64,000 nucleotides of DNA from Roseateles_B sp041913905 (GTDB taxonomy: Bacteria > Pseudomonadota > Gammaproteobacteria > Burkholderiales > Burkholderiaceae_C). The DNA lies in NCBI GenBank assembly GCA_041913905.1, contig JAYSEK010000003.1, positions 124,001-188,000 of the forward strand, written 5' to 3'. Position numbers and translations under genes: made by a program. This document shows, one piece after another, positions 28,301 through 34,194 of this stretch (position 1 is the stretch's first letter; every line of letters starts with the position of its first letter). Under the pieces are notes generated by a model, which was not told where the DNA came from, did not search any database, and saw only the letters and a list, made by a program, of their open reading frames with translations.

Positions 28301-31300
28301 CTGGCGCTGGACTGGTCCGCCCTGTATCGCGCACTGCCGCCGTACGCATGGCCATGCCGGCATCCGCTGCCGGCGCAGCCGGCCCAGCGCACGGCCCTGC
28401 CGCTGCCCGTCCAGGGCCTGTCCCGGCCACAGCGTCCGGCAGCGCCTGCCGAGGCCGCACCGCAGGGCCAGGCGCTGCATCCCATGGTCGACAGCAATGC
28501 CTCGACGCTTTGGCGCTACGCCTTCAACAAGCGCTTCCTGGGCAGCGAGTTCTACCTGCACGACCATCTGGTGCAGGGGCAGCCGGTGCTGCCAGGCGTG
28601 GCCTACCTGGAAATGGCCCGTTTCGCCGGGCAGTCGGCCAGCCCGGTCGACCACGTGGCCAAGCTGGCCAATGTGATGTGGATGACTCCCATGGAGGTCA
28701 GCCGGCCGCTGGACGTGGTGGTGGAGCTGCTGCCGCAGGATGACCATGTGGCCTTCGAGATCTTCAGCACGCCGGCGGCGGAGCAGCACATCGTGCATGC
28801 GCAGGGCGAGATCCACTATGCCGAGAGCGCGCCGGCGGCGCCGCCGCGCGTGGACATCGCCGCGCTCAAGAGCCGGCTGCCCATGGCCAAGGACCAGGCC
28901 ACGCTCTACAGCCAGTTCGAGCGCATGGGCTATGGCTATGGCCCGTCCTTCGTCGCCACGCAGTCGCTGCGCTTCGGCGCGGACGAGGCGCTGGGCGAGC
29001 TCCGCGTGCCGGCGGACCTGGTGGAGACCGTCGGCGAGCTGGCACTGCATCCCTCGCTGCTGGATGCCGCCCTGCGCAGCACCCTCGGCCTGGACGAGCG
29101 CTTCCAGCGTGGCGACGCACCGCTGGTGCTGCCTTTCTCGCTGGGGCAGATCCACATCCATCGCATGCTGACGCCCAGCTGCTATGCCTACGTGACCCGA
29201 GAGCCGGGCTCCACGCCGTCCTTCCCCAAGTTCCGGATCCAGCTGTTGAACATGGAGGGCGAGGTGCTGGTCGACATTGCCGACTTCGCAGCCCGCCAGG
29301 TGCGCACGGCCCAGCCAAATGCAGGCTATTACCAGGCCAGCTGGACGCTGCCGGCCCGCGCACTGGAGCTGCGCCCGCTCGATGCCGGACCGCTGCTGCT
29401 GTGGAGCGACGACCCTGCGCTGCACGAGGCGCTGCGTCAGCAGCCGCCGATGCAGGGCAGGACGCTGATCACCGTGCGCAGCGGGACCGAGTTCCGGCAG
29501 CTGCAGCCGCAGGCCTACGAACTGGATCCGGCCAGTGCCGGCCAGGTGCGAGAGCTGTTCGAGCAGCTCGCCGCGCAGCAGACCCTGCCCACCTTGATCG
29601 TGCACGCGCTGGGCCTGAGCCGCGGCTCCGCGCGCGTGCAGCCTGTGGAAGGCGGGGGCGCGCTGGAGTCCCGGCTGCAGCTGCTGGAGGCGGACCTTGA
29701 GCTGGGCCTGCGCAGCCTGCTGCGCCTCTACCAGGCCTGCCGCGCGCTGGCCCCGGATCTGGAGCAGCGCTGTCTCTACGTTTATCCGCACAGCCAGGAA
29801 ACGACCGCGCCCCAGCACGAGATGGTGGCCGCCTTCGGCAAGTCGCTGACCAGTCTGAGCCCCAAGTTCATGCTGGGTTCGCTGAGTCTGGACGACGTGG
29901 CGGTGACCAACCGGCAGTTGGCCGCGCAGAGCATCGTCCAGGAGCTGTCGGCCCGCAGCTTCGCCGCAGGCTCCGAGGCGCGCTGCGTGATGGGTGCGCG
30001 TCTGGTGCGCCGCATCCTGCCCTACACCCATGCCGGCGGCGAGCCGCTGCAACTGGCGCAGGGGGCTGTCGTCCTGGTCACGGGCGGCCTGGGCAAGCTG
30101 GGCCGCATCTTCTGCCGCTATCTTGCGAGCCGGACGCAGGCCCGCATCGCCATCCTGGGCCGCTCGCCGGCCACGGCGGAGACGGCGGCCTTCCTGCAGG
30201 AGTTGCAGGCCCAGGGGGCGCCGCAAGCCCTCTACCTGGCGGCGGACAGCGCCGACCTGTCCGCCATGCGCGGTGCCGTGCTGCAGGCGCGCGAGCAGCT
30301 GGGCCCCATCCAGGGCGTGCTGCACTGCGCGGGCATGGTCAGCACGATTCCCGCCTCCGAGGTGAGCCTGCCCGACTTCGATCGGGTGCTGCAAGCCAAG
30401 TTGCACGGGACCTTGATTCTTGACGAAGTGACGCGCGACCAGCCGCTGGACTACTTCCTGCTGTTCTCGTCGCTGTCGGCCCTGGTGGGCGACTTCGGCT
30501 ATGGCAACTACGCGGCGGCGAACCGCTTCCTGGACGGCTTTGCGCAGCTGCGCCAGCTCTGGCATTCGCAGGGCGAGCGCCCGGGAGAGACCCTCTCCCT
30601 GGGCTGGCCGCTGTGGGACGAGGGCGGCATGGAAATCCCGCCGCAGGACCGCGCGCTGTATTTCACCTTCTCCGGCATGGAGGCGCTGTCCAATGAACAG
30701 GGGCTGCAGGCGTTCGAGCAGATGCTGCGCTTCCGTCAGGGCCAGCTGGCCGTCGTGCATGGCGACGTGGAGCGCATCCACCGCGTCATGCAGATCCAGC
30801 CTGGGGACGGCGGTCGCCACCCGGCGCTCCCCGGCATCCGCGCGCAGGCCCCCAGCCTCTGCGACGCCGCCATGCAGGACGAACGCGAGGGTCAGCTCGC
30901 AGAGGGCGGCGCCATGGTCCAGCCCGAGGTGCTGCTGGGCGGCGCACAGGGCCTGGTCCGCAGCCTGCTGTCGGAGACCCTCGAGATCCCCGTTGAGCAG
31001 CTGCAGGACGAGCAGCCCTTCGAGGCCTACGGCATGGATTCGGTGCTGATCATGAAGATGAGCAAGCGCCTGCAGGACAAGCTGGGCGATCTGCCCAAGA
31101 CGGCGCTATTCGAGTACAACTCGGTGGCAGATCTCGCGGCCTATCTGGCACGGGACCGCGCCGATGCACTGGGCCGCACGCTGGGGCTGTCCGCGACGGC
31201 GCAGGCCGAGGCGACGCACAGGGCGCCGTCCGTTGCGCCGACGACGGTCAGGATGGAAGCTGCCCCCAGCGGCGCCCCGCCACTGCCAACGAGTTCTGAT

Positions 31301-34168
31301 TCCGCCGGGGTCAGCGCGTCGGCGGACGACGGCAGCAGGGCCGTGGGTGAGCGCGCCCTGCGTCGCTGGTCGCAGCACAGCCGCGCGGTCCAGCCGCTGC
31401 AATGGCGCGGAGCCGCGCGCGCCGCAGCCGGCGCAGCCGGCACGCCGTCGTCGGCCGCGTTGGACGACCCCATTGCCATCGTCGGCCTGGCCGGGCGCTA
31501 TCCGCGCTCCCCGGACCTCGAGAGCTTCTGGCGCCATGCCGTCGAGGGCGTGGACGTCACCGGCGAAATCCCGGCTGAACGCTGGGATGCCGCGCGCTTC
31601 TTCACCCAGGAAACTCGCTCGGTCAACGGTCGCAGCCGCAGCCGCTGGGGCGGCTTCCTGGAGGACGTCGAACAGTTCGATGCCGCCTTCTTCCGCATGA
31701 CGCCGGAGCAGGCCGGGCAGATGGACCCGCAGCTGCGCCTGGCCCTGGAGAACGCCTGGCATGCCGTGGAGGATGCAGGCTACACGCCTGAGGCGCTGCG
31801 CGAACGCCGCGTCGGCGTCTACCTGGGGGTGCAGTACGCCGACTACGGCTGGGTGGCGGCCGAGTCCTACCTCAAGACCGGGCGCTATGCCGGGCCGGGC
31901 TGCATGCCCAGCGAGTTGGCGAACCAGGTGTCCAGCTTCATGGACTTCCGCGGGCCCAGCCTGACGGTGGAGACCGGCTGCTCCTCCGCGCTCACCGCGC
32001 TGCACCTGGCGCGGCGTGCCATCCAGGCCGGCGACTGCGACTGCGCGCTGGCCGGCGCCGTGAACCTCAGCCTGCATCCGGGCAAGTACCTGATGCTGGA
32101 CGGGCTCAAGGTGCTGTCGCCCAAGGGGCAGGAGCGCCCCTTCGACGAATCGGCCGATGGCTATGTGCCCAGCGAGGGCGTGGGCACGGTGCTGCTCAAG
32201 CGCCTGAGCCAGGCGGTGCAGGACGGCGACCACGTCTACGGTCTGCTGGCCGGCTCCAGCGTGAACCACGCAGGCAAGGGCGCGGGTCAGTACCTGCCCA
32301 ATATCCGCCAGCTGGAAGCCTGCTTCGACGAGGCGCTGCAGGACGCCGGCCTGAAGGCGCGCCAGCTGCAGTACATCGAATGCCATGGCACCGGCACGGA
32401 ACTGGGAGACCCGATCGAGCTCAAGGCCCTGGTCAACCGCCTGCAGGCCGAGCAGGCCCCCGCGGGCGGCTGCGTTGTCAGTACCAAGGGCAACTTCGGC
32501 CATCTCGAGGCCGCTTCAGGCATGTGTTCGCTGACCAAGGTGCTGCTGGCCATGCGCCATGGCCAGATCCCGCCCTGCGCGCACCTGGACGAACTCAACA
32601 AGGCTTTTGATGCCGACGCCCTGCCGCTGCGCCTTAGCGCACAGGCCCAGCCCTGGCCGGAGGCGGTGGGCGGACCGGCGCCGCGCATGGCGGGCATCAA
32701 CGCCTTCGGGCTGGGCGGCTCCAACGCCTTCCTGATCGTGGAGGCTGCGCCGGAGGCGCCGCGCGAGCCGGAGCTGGCGATGCAGGAGCAGCTCTGGGTG
32801 CTGTCCGCGCGAAGCAGCGAGCTGCTGCGCGCGCAGGCCCATGCCCTGTGCCGGTTGGCCCGCGCTCCGGCCGAAACGCGGCCGCGCGCGCTGGATGCCG
32901 TCCATACCTTGCAACAGGGGCGGGTCGCGCACTCGCAGCGCCTGGCGGTGATGGCCGCGAGCTGGGAGGCGCTGGCCGCGCGGCTGGAGCATTGGCTGGA
33001 TGGCCAGGAGGACGAGGCCTGCGTCGTGAGCGGCCGCGTACCGGAGCTGCCCGGCCTGCGCGCGCCGTGGCGTCCGGCCGAAGACGGCCAGCTTCGCCCC
33101 GCGCAGCTGATGCACGCCGCGCGTGCCTGGGTCCAGGGGGCGACGCTGCCCTGGGCCGAACTGCTGGGTGGCGTACATCCGCGCCGCGCCTCCTTGCCGC
33201 TCACCCTCTTCTCGCGTCAGCCCTGCTTGCTTGACGGGCGCAGCCTGGCAGAGATCCAGGCGCTGCCCACGGCACAAGGCCTGCCGGCGCAGCAGCCGGC
33301 TGCGCCGGCCGAATCGCCTGCCGAGGAAGGCGACCCGGCGCAGCCCGGCGAGGGCTGGCCCGCCTTCGCCTGGGAGGCGGGCGCCAAGCCGCTGGCCACA
33401 GTGGCACGCAAGTACTGGCGCCAGCGCTATGCCGGCGCGCTGAACCTGGCCGTGATGCCCCAGCAGGGCGGCGGACGCCCTGCGGTCGATGCCGAAGGCG
33501 TTCCCGCCTTTCTGCAGGCGGCCGAGGGCCTGGTGCAGACGCATGGCTGGTTCCCCATCCCGCTGGACGCGGCCCTGGGCGAGGGCTTGCGCCGCCTGGG
33601 CTGGCAGCAGGGGGTGTCGCTCGAATCGCTGCTGGCCGCGGCCTGGGCCCTGGTGCTTGCGCGGCAGACGGGGTCCGCGCAAGCCGGATTGCTGCTGGAC
33701 ACCGGCCGGCGCTGCCTGTTCAGCGTGCTGCCAGCCGCACGACGGGGCAGCACGGTCGACTGGATTCGCAGCCTGCAGGAGCAGCTGACGGCGGATGCCG
33801 CCCATGCCGCGCCGGATGCCGCGACCATGGGCCTTTGGCTGCCCCGGCTCGCGCGCCTGCCCGCGGCGCCGGCTGGCCTGCTGCTGCATGAGGCGGGCGA
33901 GGCGCCGCGCAGCCTGGCCCGCACCGGCCTGGCCCTGTGCGTGGCGCGCTCCGATGCGGCGCTGTCGCTGGCCCTGGCCCATCAGTGGGCCAGCCATGGC
34001 GCGGCGCAGGTGCAGGTGCTGGCCGAGCAACTGCAGCTGTGCCTCTGCCAGGTGCTGGACCATCCGCAGCGCAACCCGGCGGCGATCTCCCTGCAGTCAC
34101 GCCAGGAGCAGCGCGAACGCTTCTGGGCCCGGCTGGACACCGACGCCGCCGGCGTGCCGGCCCACTGA
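16340..34168 (+). CDS. trans-AT polyketide synthase, 5942 aa
   Basis: Giant AT-less type I PKS. Domain map in residues: ACP 10-85 (Ser44, motif VTSL); KS1 136-555 (C301, H436, H476); DH1 738-1010 (H767, D932); KR1 about 1249-1435 (Tyr1397, Rossmann TGGLGGLG); ACP1 about Ser1558; KS2 1649-2075 (C1827, H1962, H2000); DH2 2264-2530 (H2294, D2455); ACP2 Ser2592; KS3 2698-3125 (C2872, H3007, H3047); inactive DH-like 3308-3580; eroded KS-like 3600-3775; DH4 4046-4320 (H4076 in HLVQGQPVLP, D4242); KR2 4575-4770 (Tyr4724); ACP3 Ser4901; KS4 5043-5470 (C5214, H5349, H5388); C-terminal half condensation domain about 5690-5940. No AT domain exists anywhere in it; the tandem AT encoded next door should load the ACPs. 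Module 2 lacks a ketoreductase. GGAG precedes the ATG. No thioesterase or reductase ends the protein. Confidence 0.93.
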   Translation: MNPTAPEHAALLIEALLRQVIADKLSLDPLSIGSREAFFSLGVTSLVSEEIRADLDRHFDGLSSTVLFEQPNVERLCRFLAARGVARPLDVQRLQPLLAQLEARRADAGGAASAEPPAVLAQEPAVPPGTGAASDGVAVIGISARLPRAANPREFWRNLLERIDCVDEVPPQRWDAQTLYELRKDDKGIRSKWGGFIEGVEYFDPLFFRISHKEAEQLDPQQKLFLQCAWEVMEDAGYGNAELRPSQQVGVFVGVTWNEFSLVAQETGAQQGGGSLYWGIPNRVSYCLNFSGPSQAIDTACSSSLVAIHNACASVLSGESEMAIAGGVNLNLHPAKYRFLSQNHFLSSEGKCRSFGEGGDGYVPGEGVVALLLKPLAKALADGDHVYGVIRGSATNHGGKVTGYTVPNPQAHTELVRSALRRAALEPEQVDYIECHGTGTELGDPIEIRGLSGAFGDSAAAASRCWVGSVKSNIGHLEAAAGAAGVVKVLLSMQHGLLPAGLHAETVNRKIAFEQSPFALVQTHQPWTPREGRGTRVAGISSFGAGGTNAHLVLESLAEVRHFDEHAGAHWIALSAQSGPQLLAQARQLGRFVQDVVLGEVAEGASRPAWSLSAVAFTLSHGRQHFSHRLLLSVQSLPELAQRLLACEDLEALPAGVLAGVVGQAGHRPEANADSAALAWISGASDAVPGAAQLPPCRVPLPTYPFLRERSWPTDGPVLVTQAMLTEHGSGESRQSLHPLIDANVSTLRKQQFRKRLLQSDYYLKDHLVALEHVVPGVCHLELAMAAAQLALDGGAVLIREVWFTNVIAVRQDSREVSITLQPRESWVEYAINAEDDGTPFSRGRLVHQTAEALPRAIDLDAVRATLAHEWEIPAVYQRFGRSGVIQKQTFQVLKRLQFAEPSQGVALARLSLDASLAADFGRYTLHPTLMDGAVQTAMMLLQFCLGREIPILPIHFGSVRRLQPLQPEVLVHCQLRHLDGKRFDLDITDLQGQVLVEIRDFILKEMKDGKPSTEARLESAALTISPSTDEGADLPLYVPFWQDEPLPAHPRRLEELLVLGGEASDIAQLKASPELAGARMLWVQWQAGPLEQREDRWCADPEDAASLVRLVDQIHAQGLPSRLLLLCADEGPQALAQPGRTVFLLTQALLPRAKQLQLLVHCSGRRAEDLALGGFFKTLRVERPSFKASVLRSGRERLDAGLASALCRELQQGDGAVDLQLQDTQRSALRWQRQSPRQAAAEGAFKRGGVYLVTGGLGGLGRIMATHLSGTLQAHVYLVGRSELQDEKAQQLQALQGLGGQVDYLPCDIADLAAVQALVARIQSEAGRLDGVLHAAGVIEDAFILKKPVASFERTTAPKVLGTRNLDIATAALPLDLFVVFSSVTAILGNVGQCDYGYGNAYADHFCHGRAAAVQSGQRRGRSLSVNWPFWAEGGMSLTEREQQALAKGFGIHPLSTADGLLALTDALAGPAAQVAVLKGDAHRIAQVLGLPAAGPEGVAPRAQALVKPSQAQAQGEGLALPARIENYLKDLLSTHLKIPRDRLKVKESFDQYGLDSIAMIELIGAMEGRFENLPKTLFFEHQSIADLVDYFAEHHAASFVEPAAEPAHEEAAPATAAAADGATARFLGDVAARAGDAGPPAGLDADEPIAIIGLAGQYPHAATLDEFWRDLCAGRDCVETIPAERWAVDDYWEAADGIKSTGEGKSYARWGSFLRDVDCFDAPYFNITPKEAAVLDPQERLFLECVNAAIEDAGYRPDRLDAQARSKEHRVGVYAGSMWGEYQLLGQDEGGRFNATPQSFAWSLANRVSYFFNFSGPSLTVDTACSSSFTALKLACDALRRGEVAVAIAGAVNLSLHPQKYALLSRMKFLSTDGRCRSFGEGGDGYVPGEGLGAVVLKPLSAALRDRDHIHGVIRAGVLNHGGRTSGFTVPNPVAQGRLVSQAIEQAGLSAADLDYVEAHGTGTDLGDPVEVAGLSRAFAGVPAQAVPIGSVKSNYGHLEAAAGMIALTKVLLQFRHGTLVPSIHSQPLNPKIDFEKTPFCVQQDCRPWPQRKSANGQALPRRAGISSFGAGGANAHFVVEEAPALPQQAEDGRPQLMMYSARTPQALQALLERHARFLADRIASARAPSLADMAYTLCVGRVPLACRVAFVVDSVQGLQARLQALGQDLTLDGVASSQDPQSRMAAELADDAQLLQRWAAERQLERLARVWAGGMDLDASLLFDASRCRRVSLPSYVHERQRHWVTPGSADGKASRGRARLHAWLDENVSTLSQHAFRKVFEAGDVWLREHRVQERPTLPAVLMLEMARAAVHSAADQPLHSLEALQWLSPVQAADGPAELLLRLLPQGEEGWFEIASGGQPQRRVHAYGRYKLGAAAPQPAALDLDALRRGMQPASHPADEDVLADLGLAFGASYRVSGDCWRGADAVLVALQRDPAAAPCEGLPHPGLLDGALRAALAIAPGPLRFAQVPVALAQYRVHGPIGERCFALAREVRREGQRQYDIQLLDEQGRCSAEFLGLQLQPLMAVARTKPAALTPAAQAMALQPAAADLEQLATDFLRQAIAEVTKLPPSQVQLEQAFPEMGIDSLMVMELNEKLEGALGSLSKTLFYEHAHVREMARFLAQEHADAVRGLAPATAEQPPSPSEVAQADTALPDAKAEAEAAGETAGPRSEAPVLPYEALLQGRSDSSAQEPIAVIGFAGSFPQAEDAEAFWQRLREGVDCIEEVPASRWNHAAFHVPGTSDPGKVSAKWGGFVPNVDRFDAPFFQIPPVMAKQIDPQERLFLQTAWSAMESAGYTPASMEDARSRLREVGVFVGFMWSHYGLIEGEEHLKGQPAVGITWNSSIANRVSHFCDFKGPSFVVDIACASSLMAVHLACESLRRGECRYAIAGGVNLTLHPSKYRTLTQMGMLASDGRCRSFGEGGSGYVPGEGVGAVLLKPLSQALRDGDTVYMTILASAVNHGGRSNGYTVPSPDAQSRCIEKALGLARVDAREISYVETHGTGTVLGDPIEVSGMSKAFRKQTADQQFCAIGSVKSNIGHLESAAGIASLIKVLQQMRHGQLVPSLHTARLNPNIDFEASPFRVQRELQAWPRPRLASGAGTREVPRTALINSFAAGGTNTILVVREPEVQPQALEAAEDAQPQLVVLSAKRRESLMEQVARLRRHLDHAQPALADLAYTLQVGREAMSHRLAWVVDSVEALRQQLDQALQSAQARVVSAAPPAQAQDVQPALRAGDLERLAALWLEGHALPWAELHRGRRRQRVALPTYAFALERHWMDIKGGAPGVLCAPELPQRVQALHPLLDRNVSSFEGLAFSKQLLPGEEQLALVQHGGAWQLPAGALLEMMRAGAQLGGRKPVRGMRSLRCTGQPAGAGQDLTLLLRQEAGRTHGRINMQAADEGAVPTMLAEAELLYGQASLPALRLDIEAVRARCAAELAPPQLYAQLQEQGLSLAPSACLLEQVRLRPGEMLARLKLPSPGGAWADVAAALHPLVAEWAWLAAWALLRQTGRAAAPVLRALDQLQLGIQPRGACWLHVRLDGARRASVDIYDDQRLLCQRWLGLELGHPGSGPGRGLDSSAERQHGHASAPALVMPSLGTALGHVPEPLGGMGALAQDGRIPMLGLAHVDIRDGALDLERLELDAAEASLLSLPQRQWLEAVEAALGEALCSRDAWRRHRSAIIVASPGGEPGEGRGGELAQLARRWTGGSGSTIALQAAGQGGATALELGTRTLQSGGAELVLVGQVDAQGAWALVLGAPQGATITSHAAPLWLALDAGASAGRTAVGGAEADAFELLPTLQQAWSDVRAPGAGGSQPATELLSCDLPGGARLRVGVPARDPVVIDVDHKLPCLLPVSAADAERLRAAVHELQALLSSRLEQGQLGVAELRDLAFSLQTGRDALRERVLFMAGDPVGLLQLLQCYLAGEADACIWRGAVQPADAGLAAEIFSGPLGADMVAAILTRADYATLARLWTQGLALDWSALYRALPPYAWPCRHPLPAQPAQRTALPLPVQGLSRPQRPAAPAEAAPQGQALHPMVDSNASTLWRYAFNKRFLGSEFYLHDHLVQGQPVLPGVAYLEMARFAGQSASPVDHVAKLANVMWMTPMEVSRPLDVVVELLPQDDHVAFEIFSTPAAEQHIVHAQGEIHYAESAPAAPPRVDIAALKSRLPMAKDQATLYSQFERMGYGYGPSFVATQSLRFGADEALGELRVPADLVETVGELALHPSLLDAALRSTLGLDERFQRGDAPLVLPFSLGQIHIHRMLTPSCYAYVTREPGSTPSFPKFRIQLLNMEGEVLVDIADFAARQVRTAQPNAGYYQASWTLPARALELRPLDAGPLLLWSDDPALHEALRQQPPMQGRTLITVRSGTEFRQLQPQAYELDPASAGQVRELFEQLAAQQTLPTLIVHALGLSRGSARVQPVEGGGALESRLQLLEADLELGLRSLLRLYQACRALAPDLEQRCLYVYPHSQETTAPQHEMVAAFGKSLTSLSPKFMLGSLSLDDVAVTNRQLAAQSIVQELSARSFAAGSEARCVMGARLVRRILPYTHAGGEPLQLAQGAVVLVTGGLGKLGRIFCRYLASRTQARIAILGRSPATAETAAFLQELQAQGAPQALYLAADSADLSAMRGAVLQAREQLGPIQGVLHCAGMVSTIPASEVSLPDFDRVLQAKLHGTLILDEVTRDQPLDYFLLFSSLSALVGDFGYGNYAAANRFLDGFAQLRQLWHSQGERPGETLSLGWPLWDEGGMEIPPQDRALYFTFSGMEALSNEQGLQAFEQMLRFRQGQLAVVHGDVERIHRVMQIQPGDGGRHPALPGIRAQAPSLCDAAMQDEREGQLAEGGAMVQPEVLLGGAQGLVRSLLSETLEIPVEQLQDEQPFEAYGMDSVLIMKMSKRLQDKLGDLPKTALFEYNSVADLAAYLARDRADALGRTLGLSATAQAEATHRAPSVAPTTVRMEAAPSGAPPLPTSSDSAGVSASADDGSRAVGERALRRWSQHSRAVQPLQWRGAARAAAGAAGTPSSAALDDPIAIVGLAGRYPRSPDLESFWRHAVEGVDVTGEIPAERWDAARFFTQETRSVNGRSRSRWGGFLEDVEQFDAAFFRMTPEQAGQMDPQLRLALENAWHAVEDAGYTPEALRERRVGVYLGVQYADYGWVAAESYLKTGRYAGPGCMPSELANQVSSFMDFRGPSLTVETGCSSALTALHLARRAIQAGDCDCALAGAVNLSLHPGKYLMLDGLKVLSPKGQERPFDESADGYVPSEGVGTVLLKRLSQAVQDGDHVYGLLAGSSVNHAGKGAGQYLPNIRQLEACFDEALQDAGLKARQLQYIECHGTGTELGDPIELKALVNRLQAEQAPAGGCVVSTKGNFGHLEAASGMCSLTKVLLAMRHGQIPPCAHLDELNKAFDADALPLRLSAQAQPWPEAVGGPAPRMAGINAFGLGGSNAFLIVEAAPEAPREPELAMQEQLWVLSARSSELLRAQAHALCRLARAPAETRPRALDAVHTLQQGRVAHSQRLAVMAASWEALAARLEHWLDGQEDEACVVSGRVPELPGLRAPWRPAEDGQLRPAQLMHAARAWVQGATLPWAELLGGVHPRRASLPLTLFSRQPCLLDGRSLAEIQALPTAQGLPAQQPAAPAESPAEEGDPAQPGEGWPAFAWEAGAKPLATVARKYWRQRYAGALNLAVMPQQGGGRPAVDAEGVPAFLQAAEGLVQTHGWFPIPLDAALGEGLRRLGWQQGVSLESLLAAAWALVLARQTGSAQAGLLLDTGRRCLFSVLPAARRGSTVDWIRSLQEQLTADAAHAAPDAATMGLWLPRLARLPAAPAGLLLHEAGEAPRSLARTGLALCVARSDAALSLALAHQWASHGAAQVQVLAEQLQLCLCQVLDHPQRNPAAISLQSRQEQRERFWARLDTDAAGVPAH
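26261..27660 (+). other. decayed DH-KS segment inside the PKS gene
   Basis: Within the open frame, residues 3308-3580 align with a DH domain, but the catalytic histidine is Val3338 (VQHGGAWQLP) and the aspartate is replaced by glutamate (LHPLVAEW). Residues 3600-3775 align with the first half of a KS, with Gly3728 (QAAGQGG) where the nucleophilic cysteine should be, and no HGTGT or GHLEA half follows. The frame is intact, so the segment is still translated. Confidence 0.75.
33360..34165 (+). other. C-terminal half of an NRPS condensation domain at the end of the PKS
   Basis: Residues about 5690-5940 align with the C-terminal subdomain of condensation domains (KYWRQRYAG, then VSLESLLAAAWALVLARQTG, then a final helix near ALAHQWASHG). 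The N-terminal subdomain with the HHxxxDG motif is absent, so it cannot catalyse condensation by itself. It may be a docking remnant towards the NRPS proteins. Confidence 0.55.
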
Positions 34169-34194
34169 CTTCAACCCCCACCAGGCGCAAATCC

